A stretch of 64,000 nucleotides of DNA from Leuctra nigra. Lineage: Eukaryota > Arthropoda > Insecta > Plecoptera > Leuctridae. A program made the position numbers and the translations under genes. Shown here piece after piece: positions 54,401-64,000 of this stretch; position 1 is the first letter of the stretch; each line of letters opens with the position of its first letter. Under the pieces are notes generated by a model. The model made no database searches. It was not told the origin of the DNA and saw only the letters and a list, made by a program, of their open reading frames with translations. Location of the stretch: assembly GCA_934045905.1 (NCBI GenBank), contig OW203769.1, positions 28,467,899 to 28,531,898 on the forward strand, in the 5' to 3' direction.

Positions 54401-55466
54401 TAATTTTAAAATCAAATCAAAACATATCGTGTGACGTATCAAACTGAATGATACGTTAAATAGAATACATTTAAAACTTATTAATTGGAATTGAAGTTCA
54501 AAAATAATAACATTCAAAATAATAAACAAACCAAGAAGTGCATAAGAGAAGCATGGTGCCGCTCGTTCCTAGTATATTAATGAAGATGCATTATGCATTA
54601 TCATCATCACAAAATAACATTCATAATCATCCAGTACTCACTCATTTTTAATTGAAAAGAATTGGCTATTTTTTGTTATTTGTGCTTTTCGTTTTTTGAA
54701 CCAATCACAAATCTGCCATGTGCGGTTTCTGGACTTGTGATTCGTAATAAGAAAAAAAGCAAAACGGAAAAACGGGGATATATGACCCATATCCCAATAA
54801 AAAACACTCTGTGTTAGTGCAACTAGTTGTCCCTTCAACAAAAAAAATAAAAGTACAGGTAATATAAAATTGTTATCCTGAAAAGTAGTTCTTTTAGCCC
54901 TTATTCCGAATTTCTTCCGAACGTTTCATATCTCACCGTGCATGGGGAATCTTTGGACGCAGACGCAACTAACACATAATGGATCATCAGCTTATTGCTT
55001 GTATTTTCTAAGATTTACTAGACCATAGAATCTCTCAAAAATTATAATCCAATCGTCAATCTCATGAAACAAATTTCCAAATGTTTCCTGTAGCTTTTTT
55101 TATTAGAAACATTTTCAAATGAAGTTATAGTAAAATTATATATGACATTTAAATACATTTTCTAATTAGCTCTAGTAAATTATAATCAACTCATTAAGTA
55201 TCTCTCGGAGGGTTCTATTTTATTTCTATTTTCAATGCTAATTTGGAATTACATGTATAAGTAGTTACAATATGTAAAAGTTGAAGAGTTATAGAAGGCC
55301 TACAAAACAAAATCATGGAGGACTGCTATCCACTTGCGCGCGGCTGCACTGATAGAAGAGCTAATTAGCCTTAAAATCGCGCCTTTAGTGATAAAAGCAA
55401 CATAATTGGCACACTTGTACAGAAAAATAAACTATTCGTTATAACCCGAGGAGGCCTGAAATATCA
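54401..55466. other. spacer with a scrap of U-type head
   Basis: 54785-54900 resembles the left end of the U head (CCCAATAAAAAACACTCTG, TGAAAAGTAGT) in diverged form. Otherwise AT-rich with no gene seen. Confidence 0.4.
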
Positions 55467-55471
55467 CCCCC

Positions 55472-55502
<31 letters not shown>

Positions 55503-55508
55503 ACACAC
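55467..55508. repeat. poly-C run and CA microsatellite
   Basis: 22 C followed by about ten CA units. Length is likely to be unreliable in the assembly. Confidence 0.95.
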
Positions 55509-55569
55509 TTTGGAGTGGTGGGGGTGCAGAGTTTAAGTATGACCAAATGAAAATAATTTATTGTAGGTG

Positions 55570-55920
55570 AATGGATGCCGGCAAGTTTGAAAACACATTA
55601 ATTTCAGTTTACTTCTTCGAGGGAAGGGAAGGGGAGGAAAAGGAGGCATTTGATTATTTCGAATATTATTTTACATTTGTAATTTTGGGGGGGCAAGCCC
55701 CCACACTCCCCTTTAATCCGTGGCTATAAGATTTACTAGCTTAGCACTCCCACCTTTGCAGAAATACTGATGGCGTCCATGATACAACTACTTTTTCAAC
55801 TCTTTCTGGATTATGCCATCTTTCCCCAAACTTCAAATCACAGCAATGCCTTAGGTATTTTAACAAATACAAATAATAAATCAAATATCAAACACAGTCA
55901 AACTTCCTGTAACATTATTT
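55570..55920 (+). mobile_element. F3 fragment
   Basis: Interior of F3 (GCAAGTTTGAAAACAC, GGGGGGGCAAGCCCCC, GCGTCCATGATACAAC) without either end. Confidence 0.7.
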
Positions 55921-56310
55921 ATAACTGCAGCTTAAGGTAATATCGGTCCTTAATGTTAAATTATTAACGTAACTATGAAAATCACCAGACTTGTTTAGTG
56001 TGTGTACAACAATCAAAACTGCTGTATGAGAAAGCAGTTTTGGATCATTACCGTTGACGATCAATGTAGGTACACACTTAGGCAAAATTGTGAAGACTGT
56101 TAAATTTAGTCGAAGTGGTTGAACTCTCGCATCAACCAGTGAGAAATGGAAATAATCTTGAACGGTGCTGCGGTGTAACGTGAAGTATTTTGTGTTAAAA
56201 GTAATTTCTTTAATAATATTACACCGCATACGGAGAGAAATGGTTTCATACATTTTGCAAAAACAAACGGGCATTTGGTACTTGTGAAATACAGACGCCT
56301 ATTTTAGGGA
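55921..56310. other. spacer with an unassigned 119-codon minus frame
   Basis: A minus frame at 56274-55915 has no recognised domain and no splice or codon support. I do not call it a gene. Confidence 0.3.
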
Positions 56311-56496
56311 CAAGATAACGTTTAGCTATTTTAGAAATCGAAGGATTGTAAAAATAAATCTTACATCACATTGCTCTGGTATTTAACAAATTTATTTCAA
56401 CTTCAAGATAACGTTTAGCTATTTTAGAAATCGAAGGATTGTAAAAATAAATCTTACATCACGTTGCTCTGGTATTTAACAAATGTATTTCAACTT
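56311..56496. repeat. 93-bp tandem duplication
   Basis: CAAGATAACGTTTAGC.. at 56311 and again at 56404, almost identical, so recent. Confidence 0.9.
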
Positions 56497-57480
56497 CTGC
56501 ACTACTAGACCAAGCAACGAAGCATTTAACCCGGGACAAATTGCAAGATTTGTTTTTTTCATCAGACCTTATTCAGAAAAATTCGCTGATTAAAACAAAA
56601 AAAAGTTTTACGCAGAGATGTGAAGGGAAATTGCCCAAAATTACGTGTAAAGTTCAAATTTTGAGAACATAATTTTTTTTTTAAGAATCCCAGAACACAT
56701 TTTGATATTTGTTTTCAATAAAAAGTATGTATTATATTAGGATACAATACTCGAAAAAAAAATTGGGTGATAATATTAATTATTTTTGGATTTATTCAAT
56801 GATTTAATAAAATGACGTCATTTAAATAATTAGTCGTAGTGACGTAACTAAAGGAGCTAGAATAAATGTTGTTACGGGAAAATGTTGGTAATAAAGCCTT
56901 ATATTTTTGGTTAGAATATGATCAAAAGTTCACCACGCATCTACTAATTGTTGTCAAACTAAATTTTAATCAAATTATATGAAAAATTAACATCAATATA
57001 ACGCAATTATTGGCATAACGGCGGAACTGTTTGATCAGAAAATGTTGTCACTTATAGAATTTTGGCACCTGATAAAACCTAGCCCAAAGAGAGATTTGGG
57101 ACGCCATTTTGAAACCGGAAGTGGCATCATCTTGAAAACGGCTGAACCGATAATAACGGAACTGGTGGCAATCGACTCCAACGGTCATATGACAGAACAG
57201 ATCAATAGTAAAACCAGAAATTACCAATAACAAATCGATGGTTAAGAAGCAACACCTCCTAAGTCAAAAATGATTACTTTTCAGGAGAGGATAAAAACCA
57301 GTTTTAAAATTGAGCTAAACGTGGCTCAACCGATCGAACATTCCAAAAAAAAAAATTTTTGTAATTACCATCATGAATTACTTTTTCTAACATTTCAACT
57401 ATAATTAAGTATAAGAGAATCATAAAATGTAATTTAACTTGCAACTCCTGTCTTACAGCGAGGTTTTAATTTATTGCCTT
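56497..57480. other. spacer; short U-like motif block
   Basis: 57095-57215 contains CGCCATTTTGAAACCGGAAG and CTTGAAAACGGCTGAACCGA, like the U body in reverse orientation, but no ends. No gene. Confidence 0.45.
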
Positions 57481-57484
57481 TCGA

Positions 57485-57731
57485 GATTGAACAAAACTTT
57501 AACACAGGAGGTATAGGGAAATCATTTCGTTTTTGGTTTATAACTTTTAAAATAGCACACGTTGGTATTGTCTAAGGTATTGTTTTTAATTTTTTTCCTA
57601 ATAGAATGTCCAAATATCTATCAGAAAATAAGTTTTTTGATCAAAGTTGGGACAAACTAAAAATTAGATCTTCATTATTGAGCGAGCGTAGCGAGCGTCA
57701 CCACGGTACTCTTATGGCACTTTCTCTGTGT

Positions 57732-57772
<41 letters not shown>

Positions 57773-59785
57773 TGGTCACAGCCCAGGTCAAACCGCTCTA
57801 GCAATCGATCTGAAATTTTGTACACATACTAACGTAATCTATGCGATCCCTGGGATCTTTTCTAAACGAGATCCTGTGATTGGTTCAAATTTTATAAAAA
57901 TTATCTTTCGATTGGTTGGTTCGATCAATTTGAAATTTAGCAAAGTTATTGCAACCAACATTGTACCCAATCATAAAAAGTTTCAGCCAAATCCTCCTAT
58001 TGGTTCAAATTTAAACCCATTTTTCATGTGATTTTTGACATTTAAACTAGAACAGATTGACCGATCAACTTAAAACTTCGCGTGGTCATTGGTACCAACA
58101 TTTTAGGTATTTTTGCCAATTTTCAGTCTAATCTGTCGTTATTTTCAAAAGTTTTGTCATTTTAGGGACATTTTGCGTGTTGGCTGTCAAATTCACGGCG
58201 ACTTCGAATCTACAAGGCAAGGTAGTTAGAGCAGAAAGTTTTAAACGATATGAAACTAATAATGACCGTTCAACAGATTGATCTGATATTGTGTACACAC
58301 ACTACATATCATATCATATGGGTGGTCCCAGGTATATTTTTTGAACGAAATCCTGTGATTTTTGAAAATTAACAAGGAACCGTTTAATCATAAAGGTTTA
58401 ATCGATCAACTTAAAACTTAGCAAGGATTGGCAACTTAAAACTTAGCAAGGATTGGCACCAATATTTTTCATTTGTATACTTAATTTAAAACGGCCTATA
58501 GCCACACCACCATTTGACCTATCAAATGGTCTTCGATTAATCTGATCAATCAAACTCATATTTTGCATGGTCGTTCAGACCAACATTATCTCTTATTTTA
58601 CAAATTTTCAGCCCTACCAGTCAAGAACATAGATGCACTTATTGACAGTTTTAATAACTGTCAGAAATGACATTTCAAAACAGAAATTCCACTGCATTCT
58701 GGGTTGCTCTATGTAGCAAAGCAAAGTTTATAGATGGCTATTCTCAATATCAAGTAAGACAGATTCTTTTCTTAGTTGATCATATTGCAATACATAATGT
58801 AGTTAAAATGTAATGTAGGTATTTCATATACATAGGTATAGGTATACCTTATCTAAAATAATTTATTTTACGATATGGATTGTGTTTCACAGTTATGAAA
58901 ACGACGTTTTGACTAGATAACATCATATTTTACACATTTCCAGCACAATCGGTCAAGAATTTACAGCCTTATAGGCAGCGTGTTTAGACAACAGATGGCA
59001 CTGTAAAAAGTACAGACAGAGCCACCTAATCTGTGGGAAGGAAGCTTACCTTTTGGCAAGGCGTCCAAGTCGCTGCAGTTATATGTTATGTTGCTGCACA
59101 TATTACGCATTATCAATTCTTAAAATTTACACAAGTTTATCTAATGTTTATTCGCCTACAAAATATTAATAATAAAGTGTTCACAATTTCACTGAATCTG
59201 ATCACAATATTAATTTGCGCGACTAAGTTCTGATTCCGAAATATTTTGAGTACATTTGTTGACATCTGATCGGTTGCTAGGTCACGGCCAATGAGAAATA
59301 AAACAGTTGACGATCTTCCCACAAAAGTTGCTAATTTCTCTCACTCGTGGCGAACTCTCGGTGCCTATTGCTGTTTTAAGTGTTTGAATATCTGCCCAAA
59401 GAGATTGATGGAAAAATATCAGTACAATAATCTGTTATTTAATTGATCCAGAGTGTTTATGAAAAGTTGCAAGGAAAATTGGTAATAAATAATGTATAGT
59501 AAGTTATCTTTGATTGAATGGATCGTGCTATGATTGGCGATGTCGTGCGTGTCGGTGCTCGCTCATCAACGCGTTACACCGAGCGTTTTTCTAGTTAGCC
59601 TAAATGTGACACGATTTTACCTGTCTGCCATAAGATAACATGGGGAAGAAAACTCAATTTATCTCAGAAACTAGACACGAGAAGTGTTTAATTTTTTCAA
59701 TGATTGTGTATGGCATGATTACCAATAAGTAGACAAAAAATTATGAAAATCTGAGACTATGCCCGATTGGATGTGCCACCTTAAG
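57485..59785. mobile_element. F5 right half, split by an F2 element
   Basis: 57485-57677 and 59595-59785 together match one arm of the F5 foldback (AGGAGGTATAGGG, AGCACACGTTGGTATTG; then GCCATAAGATAACATGGGG, AGACACGAGAAGTG), ending GCCACCTTAA. The opposite arm is absent. Confidence 0.7.
57678..59594 (+). mobile_element. F2 Helitron-like element, copy 4
   Basis: 1917 bp from TTGAGCGAGCGTAGCGAGC (after A) to GAGCGTTTTTCTAG (before T), inserted in an F5 arm. Has a T run of about 43 bases near 57728-57770 and several GATCAACTTAAAAC modules. The part after 58460 is not shared with the 0.9-kb copies and may contain a further insert (possible inverted ends TGTGGGAAG/CTTCCCACA at 59032 and 59317). 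Confidence 0.65.
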
Positions 59786-60197
59786 TGCAAAAATGAAAAA
59801 AATATCCTATATAATATTTTTTAGTTTAGTAATTATAATTATTTGAAAATTTTTGACTTATATTAATTATTTTCTTTAGAAATTGACTTACGAGTTATTG
59901 CCACAATTAATTTTTCTTTTAGTTACAAGGTGGCGCTGCAGTTCAGTTTCACGGAATTGAGATACGAGCTTTTGCCATGATATTCGTTATTTTTATTTGA
60001 AATTTTTAATATTAAAATGTCATTTTGGTAAAAATTGAGATACGAGGTATTGCATCTTAACCATCGAAATACCGGAAATGACGTCACAAATATTCAAAAT
60101 TCTTCTTAAACCCCCTATTTAACAATAAGTACATTAAATAAATACATAAATGCATATCTTTATGAATTTTATTGGTAAAGTCGCTATTTATAATGAT
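59786..60197. other. spacer before the second BEL/Pao element
   Basis: AT-rich; one CCGGAAATGACGTCAC block at 60070. No gene. Confidence 0.4.
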
Positions 60198-60634
60198 ATG
60201 TTCGCGCCGTTTTTCTTTCTCTTATGTTTTCGTTTATCATGTTGGCAAGCCGCCAAGCAACTACCTTTATCAGTTTGACCTTCCCCTCTTTCACTTTGTC
60301 TAGAACCACCCTCTAGGACGGTAAGTGTTGTGCCAGTTTCTGCCATGCAGACAGTTCGATTTCAGTTAGTTTAATTCGTGTGCATTAGCTTAGTCATACA
60401 GCCTAGTTGGCTAATGGCTTTCTATCTCTCTACTTGTATCATTTCATTATCATAATCCTCCCCCTCTCCACGTACTGCAGTACCATCCTTCCTTACATCA
60501 AGACCACGTGTTCTACGCATGCCGCAACCAACATCGAGCTGCATTCGAGAACGAAGTAAGTGTTGCTGCTTTCTTACCCCCCTTCATACAGTCCGCTATT
60601 AACCCTTTTTTCTCTTTGCGTCTTGGCGCAATCA
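60198..60634 (+). repeat. candidate 5' LTR of BEL/Pao element 2
   Basis: Bounded by TGTTCGCGCC and GGCGCAATCA, 437 bp, at the expected distance from the gag start (190 bases). The partner LTR is outside the window, so the borders are a guess from TG..CA and spacing. Confidence 0.45.
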
Positions 60635-60824
60635 TCTTTGACCCATAGAGCTACGGAGTCTTGAGCCTAGCTTTTCTCATCTCGTGTTCGTTTTTCGTTT
60701 GGTTCTCGTGACGCATGAATTTTAGTTCAAGGTCACTCTCTCGTGATATTTCGTACATTCCGTACGTGTATCTCTTCGCTGTTTCGTTTGAACCCCTGTT
60801 GTTTAATTTTTGTACTTATTCGTT

Positions 60825-63800
60825 ATGGAAGCCCAACGCAAGATGCAAGATTTGTTTGTTAAACAAAGAGAACAAGTTTTCAGTTCTGTTCAGCGAACGT
60901 TCGATTCGTTTAAAGCCTTGCAACGCGATCAAGTTTTGACCGCTCAACCTAGGTATGACAGACTGATGCATCAGCAATCTGAGTTTGACGCTATTCAAGC
61001 GAAAATCCTCGAGTTGAATTCGGATCTCATTTCACCCAACAAAGCCATTGAAGTGGAGAAAGTTCAAGATAGCTTTGAAACCGTACTCTACGGCGCACAG
61101 GCGAAATATATCGCAGTACGTAATGAATATCAAGAAAGCCGCAAGGAAACTCAGTCAGCGACTACGCCGTCAATGACCTTGACCACCAATACCTTGCCTG
61201 TCATTGACATTCCAAAGTTTGACGGAACCAACATGAACAAGTGGACAGAATATTATTCATTATTTACCTCGCTCATTCACGAGAATAATTCATTGAATGA
61301 CATTCAAAAGTTCCATTACTTGCGTTCCACTTTGTCAGGCACTGCTTTATCCGTTATAGCAGGTTTCTCATTAGCCAAGGAGAACTATGTGCTAGCTTTG
61401 AATGCCCTAGTGAATCGCTATCATAACCCAAGGTTATTAGCATCTGTCTACGTGAAGCAAATACTTGATTTCACGCCTCTCAAGTCTAATCAGCACTCTG
61501 GACTTCAGAGTTTTCTACAAGTTCACAAAAACAACATAGAAGCTCTAAAATCACTGCAAGACATCGGCGATTTGGCAGATTATCTTCTGTTCTCTCTCAC
61601 CTTGCATAATCTTGACCTTGGTACTCGCAAGGCATTCGAGAATAAACATTCCTCGCGATCAACTCCTACGTATGCTTCGCTAATCACCTTTGTTGAAGAA
61701 CAATCGCGAACCATGGAATTGTGCGGCTTGGATGTTTCCGCGACCATTTCTAAACCGAAACCTACCCCCTCCCCCGCCAGGAAAATGACTTCCTTTCTCG
61801 CGACGAAACCAGTTCCCTCAGCGCGCACCTCTGCCATGCCCAGCCATGCCTCGTGCCCTCTTTGCAAGGAAGGTCACACTCTTTATCGTTGCCCTCTCTT
61901 CACAGCGCAATCTATTGCTGAGAGATACGTCACCATACGTCGTTTACAACGCTGTTTTAATTGTTTGGGGAAACATCTACGATCTGCATGCACTTCTAAC
62001 AGTGTTTGCTCAACGTGTCGTAGCAATTCGCATCATTCAATGCTTCATCCTCCGACTCCCGCCAACACTTCGACAGCCCAAGGACAGCGTCCAGCCAGCT
62101 CCGCGCCAGAAGTTCAGCAGGAAGCTGTCAACACTTCAACCTCGGCAAACAATGAAACCGTTGCTAACAGCGACGCCCTCCCCACGCAATCTCTTGCTTG
62201 TCATTTCCAGACAAGTAAACCTACTCATCAGACGGTGTTGCTAGGCACCGTTACCGCCTTGATTAGCGATTGTCAAGGTCGCTACCACCCTCTTCGAGCC
62301 GTCATAGACTGTGGTTCACAGGTTTCCGCAGCTTCTCGCTCTTTAGTTCAAAAGTTAGGGCTGAAAATCACTCCCAGTCATTCTCAGCTAGTTGGAATTG
62401 GAAACGCTTCTGCTCAGGTTTACGGCGTTGTTCAGTGCAGTCTCGCCTCGCGTCATAATCCTGATACCCCCCTCAGTGTTCAGGCTCTCGTCCTGTCCAC
62501 CATCTCGAATCCACTTCCATCTTCGCCAGTTTCTCTCGACGTTTACGAACGTTATCGTGGCCTCTCTCTGGCCGACTCTCGCTTCGATGTACCGGATCAG
62601 ATTGACTTTCTGATCGGCGCAGACCTGTACCCAGACATCTTAAAGACGTCGGGCGACATGGTCATTCGAGGAAACCCCTCTGCTCTGAATACCATATTTG
62701 AATGGGTTATATTGGGACCTGTACAGTCAGATCAAGCCTCGACCCAGTCCCCACTCTCGTTGTTGGCGTGTTCGACGACGCCGTTGGACCGCACCCTCCG
62801 TCTCTTCTGGGAATCAGAAGAGGTTCATCGCCCTCCACAACTGGATCCTGACGATCAATTGTGTGAGGAACACTTCGTGAAGACGCACCAGCGCGACTCG
62901 TCTGGTCGCTATTCAGTGGCTCTTCCGTTCAAGCCGTCGTCAGCTCCTCTCGGCGCCAACCATAACGCCGTCCTCCGGAATTACCTCAGCCTGGAACGAC
63001 GCCTGAAGCGGGAACCCGACCATGATGCAGCTTACCAAGCCTTCATGCAAGATTACTCCGAGTCTCGTCACATGACGACTGCACCACGATCTTCGAGTTA
63101 CATTATCCCTCATCACTGCGTCTACAAGTGGTCCAGTTCCAGCACGAAACTCCGAGTCGTGTTCAACGCCTCTTCTCCTGACGACAAAGGTGTTTCACTC
63201 AATTCTCAGCTTTTGAGTGGTCCGAAGCTTCAAGCCGAGCTTCCTGACATTCTCACATCATTTCGGACTCACGCTATCGCCTTCTGTGCAGATATTAAGC
63301 AGATGTATCGGCAGATTTTGGTCCATCCTCAAGACCGCCGTTTTCAACACATCTTGTGGCGATCTTCTCCGACCTCCCCGGTAATCGTTACCGTTACCTA
63401 CGGACTCTCACCCTCCGCGTTTTCCTCTCGCCTCGCGTGCGTTGAGAGACCACACCTACATCGACGACGTCGTCACCGGTGCCCGTGACCTTCCTGAAGC
63501 TCAAGATCTTCAAGCGCAACTTCAAGGTCTTCTCGCTAGAGGAGGTTTTGAACTCCGGAAGTGGTCCTCCAATCTTCCAGACGCCTTGAATACTCTACCT
63601 GCTGACCATCTGGAATCGCCTCTTGTTTTCGCCAACGAAGACCAGGGAATCAAAATTCTCGGACTTCTATGGGATCCTCGTACTGACACCTTTTCATTTC
63701 ACACTCGCCCATTCGAAGGTATTGTGACAAAGCGCACTGTGCTCTCCTACATTGCCCGGATATTTGATCCGCTTGGATTTGTCACTCCTTTCGTCTGCTG

Positions 63801-64000
63801 GATAAAAATCTTCTTGCAGCAGTTGTGGCTTGTTCCCACACAATGGGATGATCCTCTCTCCGATCAGCTGACGCAAAGCTGGTCTACAGCAGTATCCGAA
63901 GTGTCAGCACTCTCTAGTTTTCGCGTCCCGCGTGTCCTGCCGGACCGTCGCGGCGTCTGTCGACAAGTTGGTTTTTGCGACGCTTCTGAACGAGGTTATG
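60825..64000 (+). pseudogene. BEL/Pao gag-pol polyprotein, frameshift deletion in RT, 3' partial
   Basis: ATG 60825 (MEAQRKMQDLF). Gag with coiled coil, IPKFDGTNMNKWTEYYSLF, zinc knuckles CPLCKEGHTLYRC and CFNCLGKHLRSAC. Protease region AVIDCGSQ shows DCG in place of the usual DSG/DTG. Then DFLIGADLYPD, and RT with KLRVVFNASS, AFCADIKQMYRQI (block A) and TVTYGLSPSAF. At about 63421 the frame breaks: the next family residues are lacking and the following sequence with the catalytic HTYIDDVV (63451-63474) is in another frame, which stays open to the end (ILGLLWDPRTDTFSF, SYIARIFDPLGFVTP, CDASERGY at the start of RNase H). This fits a deletion of several tens of bases between short CGTTT repeats. 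Confidence 0.85.

Larger units (their letters stand above)
60198..64000 (+). mobile_element. BEL/Pao LTR retrotransposon 2, 5' part (runs off the window)
   Basis: Candidate 5' LTR 60198-60634, leader, then gag-pol from ATG 60825 to the window end inside RNase H. Related to but clearly distinct from the element at 48.9 kb. The 3' half and 3' LTR lie outside. Confidence 0.8.

Overview
This is animal, probably insect, nuclear DNA. The coding signal is eukaryotic: a spliced gene with consensus GT..AG borders, metazoan LINE and BEL/Pao retrotransposons, a 5S-rRNA-derived SINE, AT-rich spacers, and TAGGTACCTA-type simple sequence common in several insect orders. The species cannot be named from the sequence. 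Nothing looks bacterial. Most of the window is mobile DNA, much of it nested.

Layout. 1-1.4 kb: 3' end of a SWIM zinc-finger gene with one frameshift. 3.5-13.8 kb: a palindromic repeat holds a minus-strand LINE with an FP25K-like ORF1, which in turn holds a nearly intact plus-strand CR1-like LINE whose ORF1 has an SGNH/esterase domain and a 17-copy 48-bp repeat. 17.6-32.2 kb: a minus-strand host gene for a ten-cysteine Ly6/uPAR (three-finger) GPI-anchored protein, in at least three exons, with introns of about 1.7 and 12.3 kb full of MITE-like elements. 32.2-48.9 kb: more of the same repeat families, RTE-like LINE tails, a 5S-derived SINE and a LINE interrupted by a foldback element. 48.9-54.4 kb: a complete BEL/Pao retrotransposon (508-bp LTRs, TSD TTAAT) whose gag-protease-integrase frame has lost reverse transcriptase and most of RNase H. 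60.2 kb to the end: a second, related BEL/Pao element with a deletion before its RT active site.

Repeat families, named here for reference only. U: 1.2-2.4 kb; a palindromic head starting near CCCATAAAAAACACTCC, a body with repeated TGACGTCA, CCGGAAGT and AAAATGGCGGC motifs, and a hairpin tail ending CTAGA; no clear TSD, flanked by A and T. F2: 0.9-3.1 kb, TTGAGCGAGC at the 5' end and CTAG (then T) at the 3' end, Helitron-like. F3: about 0.58 kb, ends with ATTCGTCCGG, 8-bp TSD in one copy. F4: about 150-bp palindromes with GGGGCTTATTCT ends. F5: about 750-bp foldback with TTAA or TA duplication. F6: about 1.24-kb foldback. Several insertions can be dated relative to each other because the interrupted copy can be compared with an uninterrupted paralogue in the same window.

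The best candidates for undescribed biology are: the concerted arms of the U-family palindromic heads; the arrays of ETS/CRE/YY1-like promoter motifs that the same family carries; the recently inserted BEL/Pao copy without RT; and the CR1-like LINE whose two ORFs share one frame separated only by UGA.
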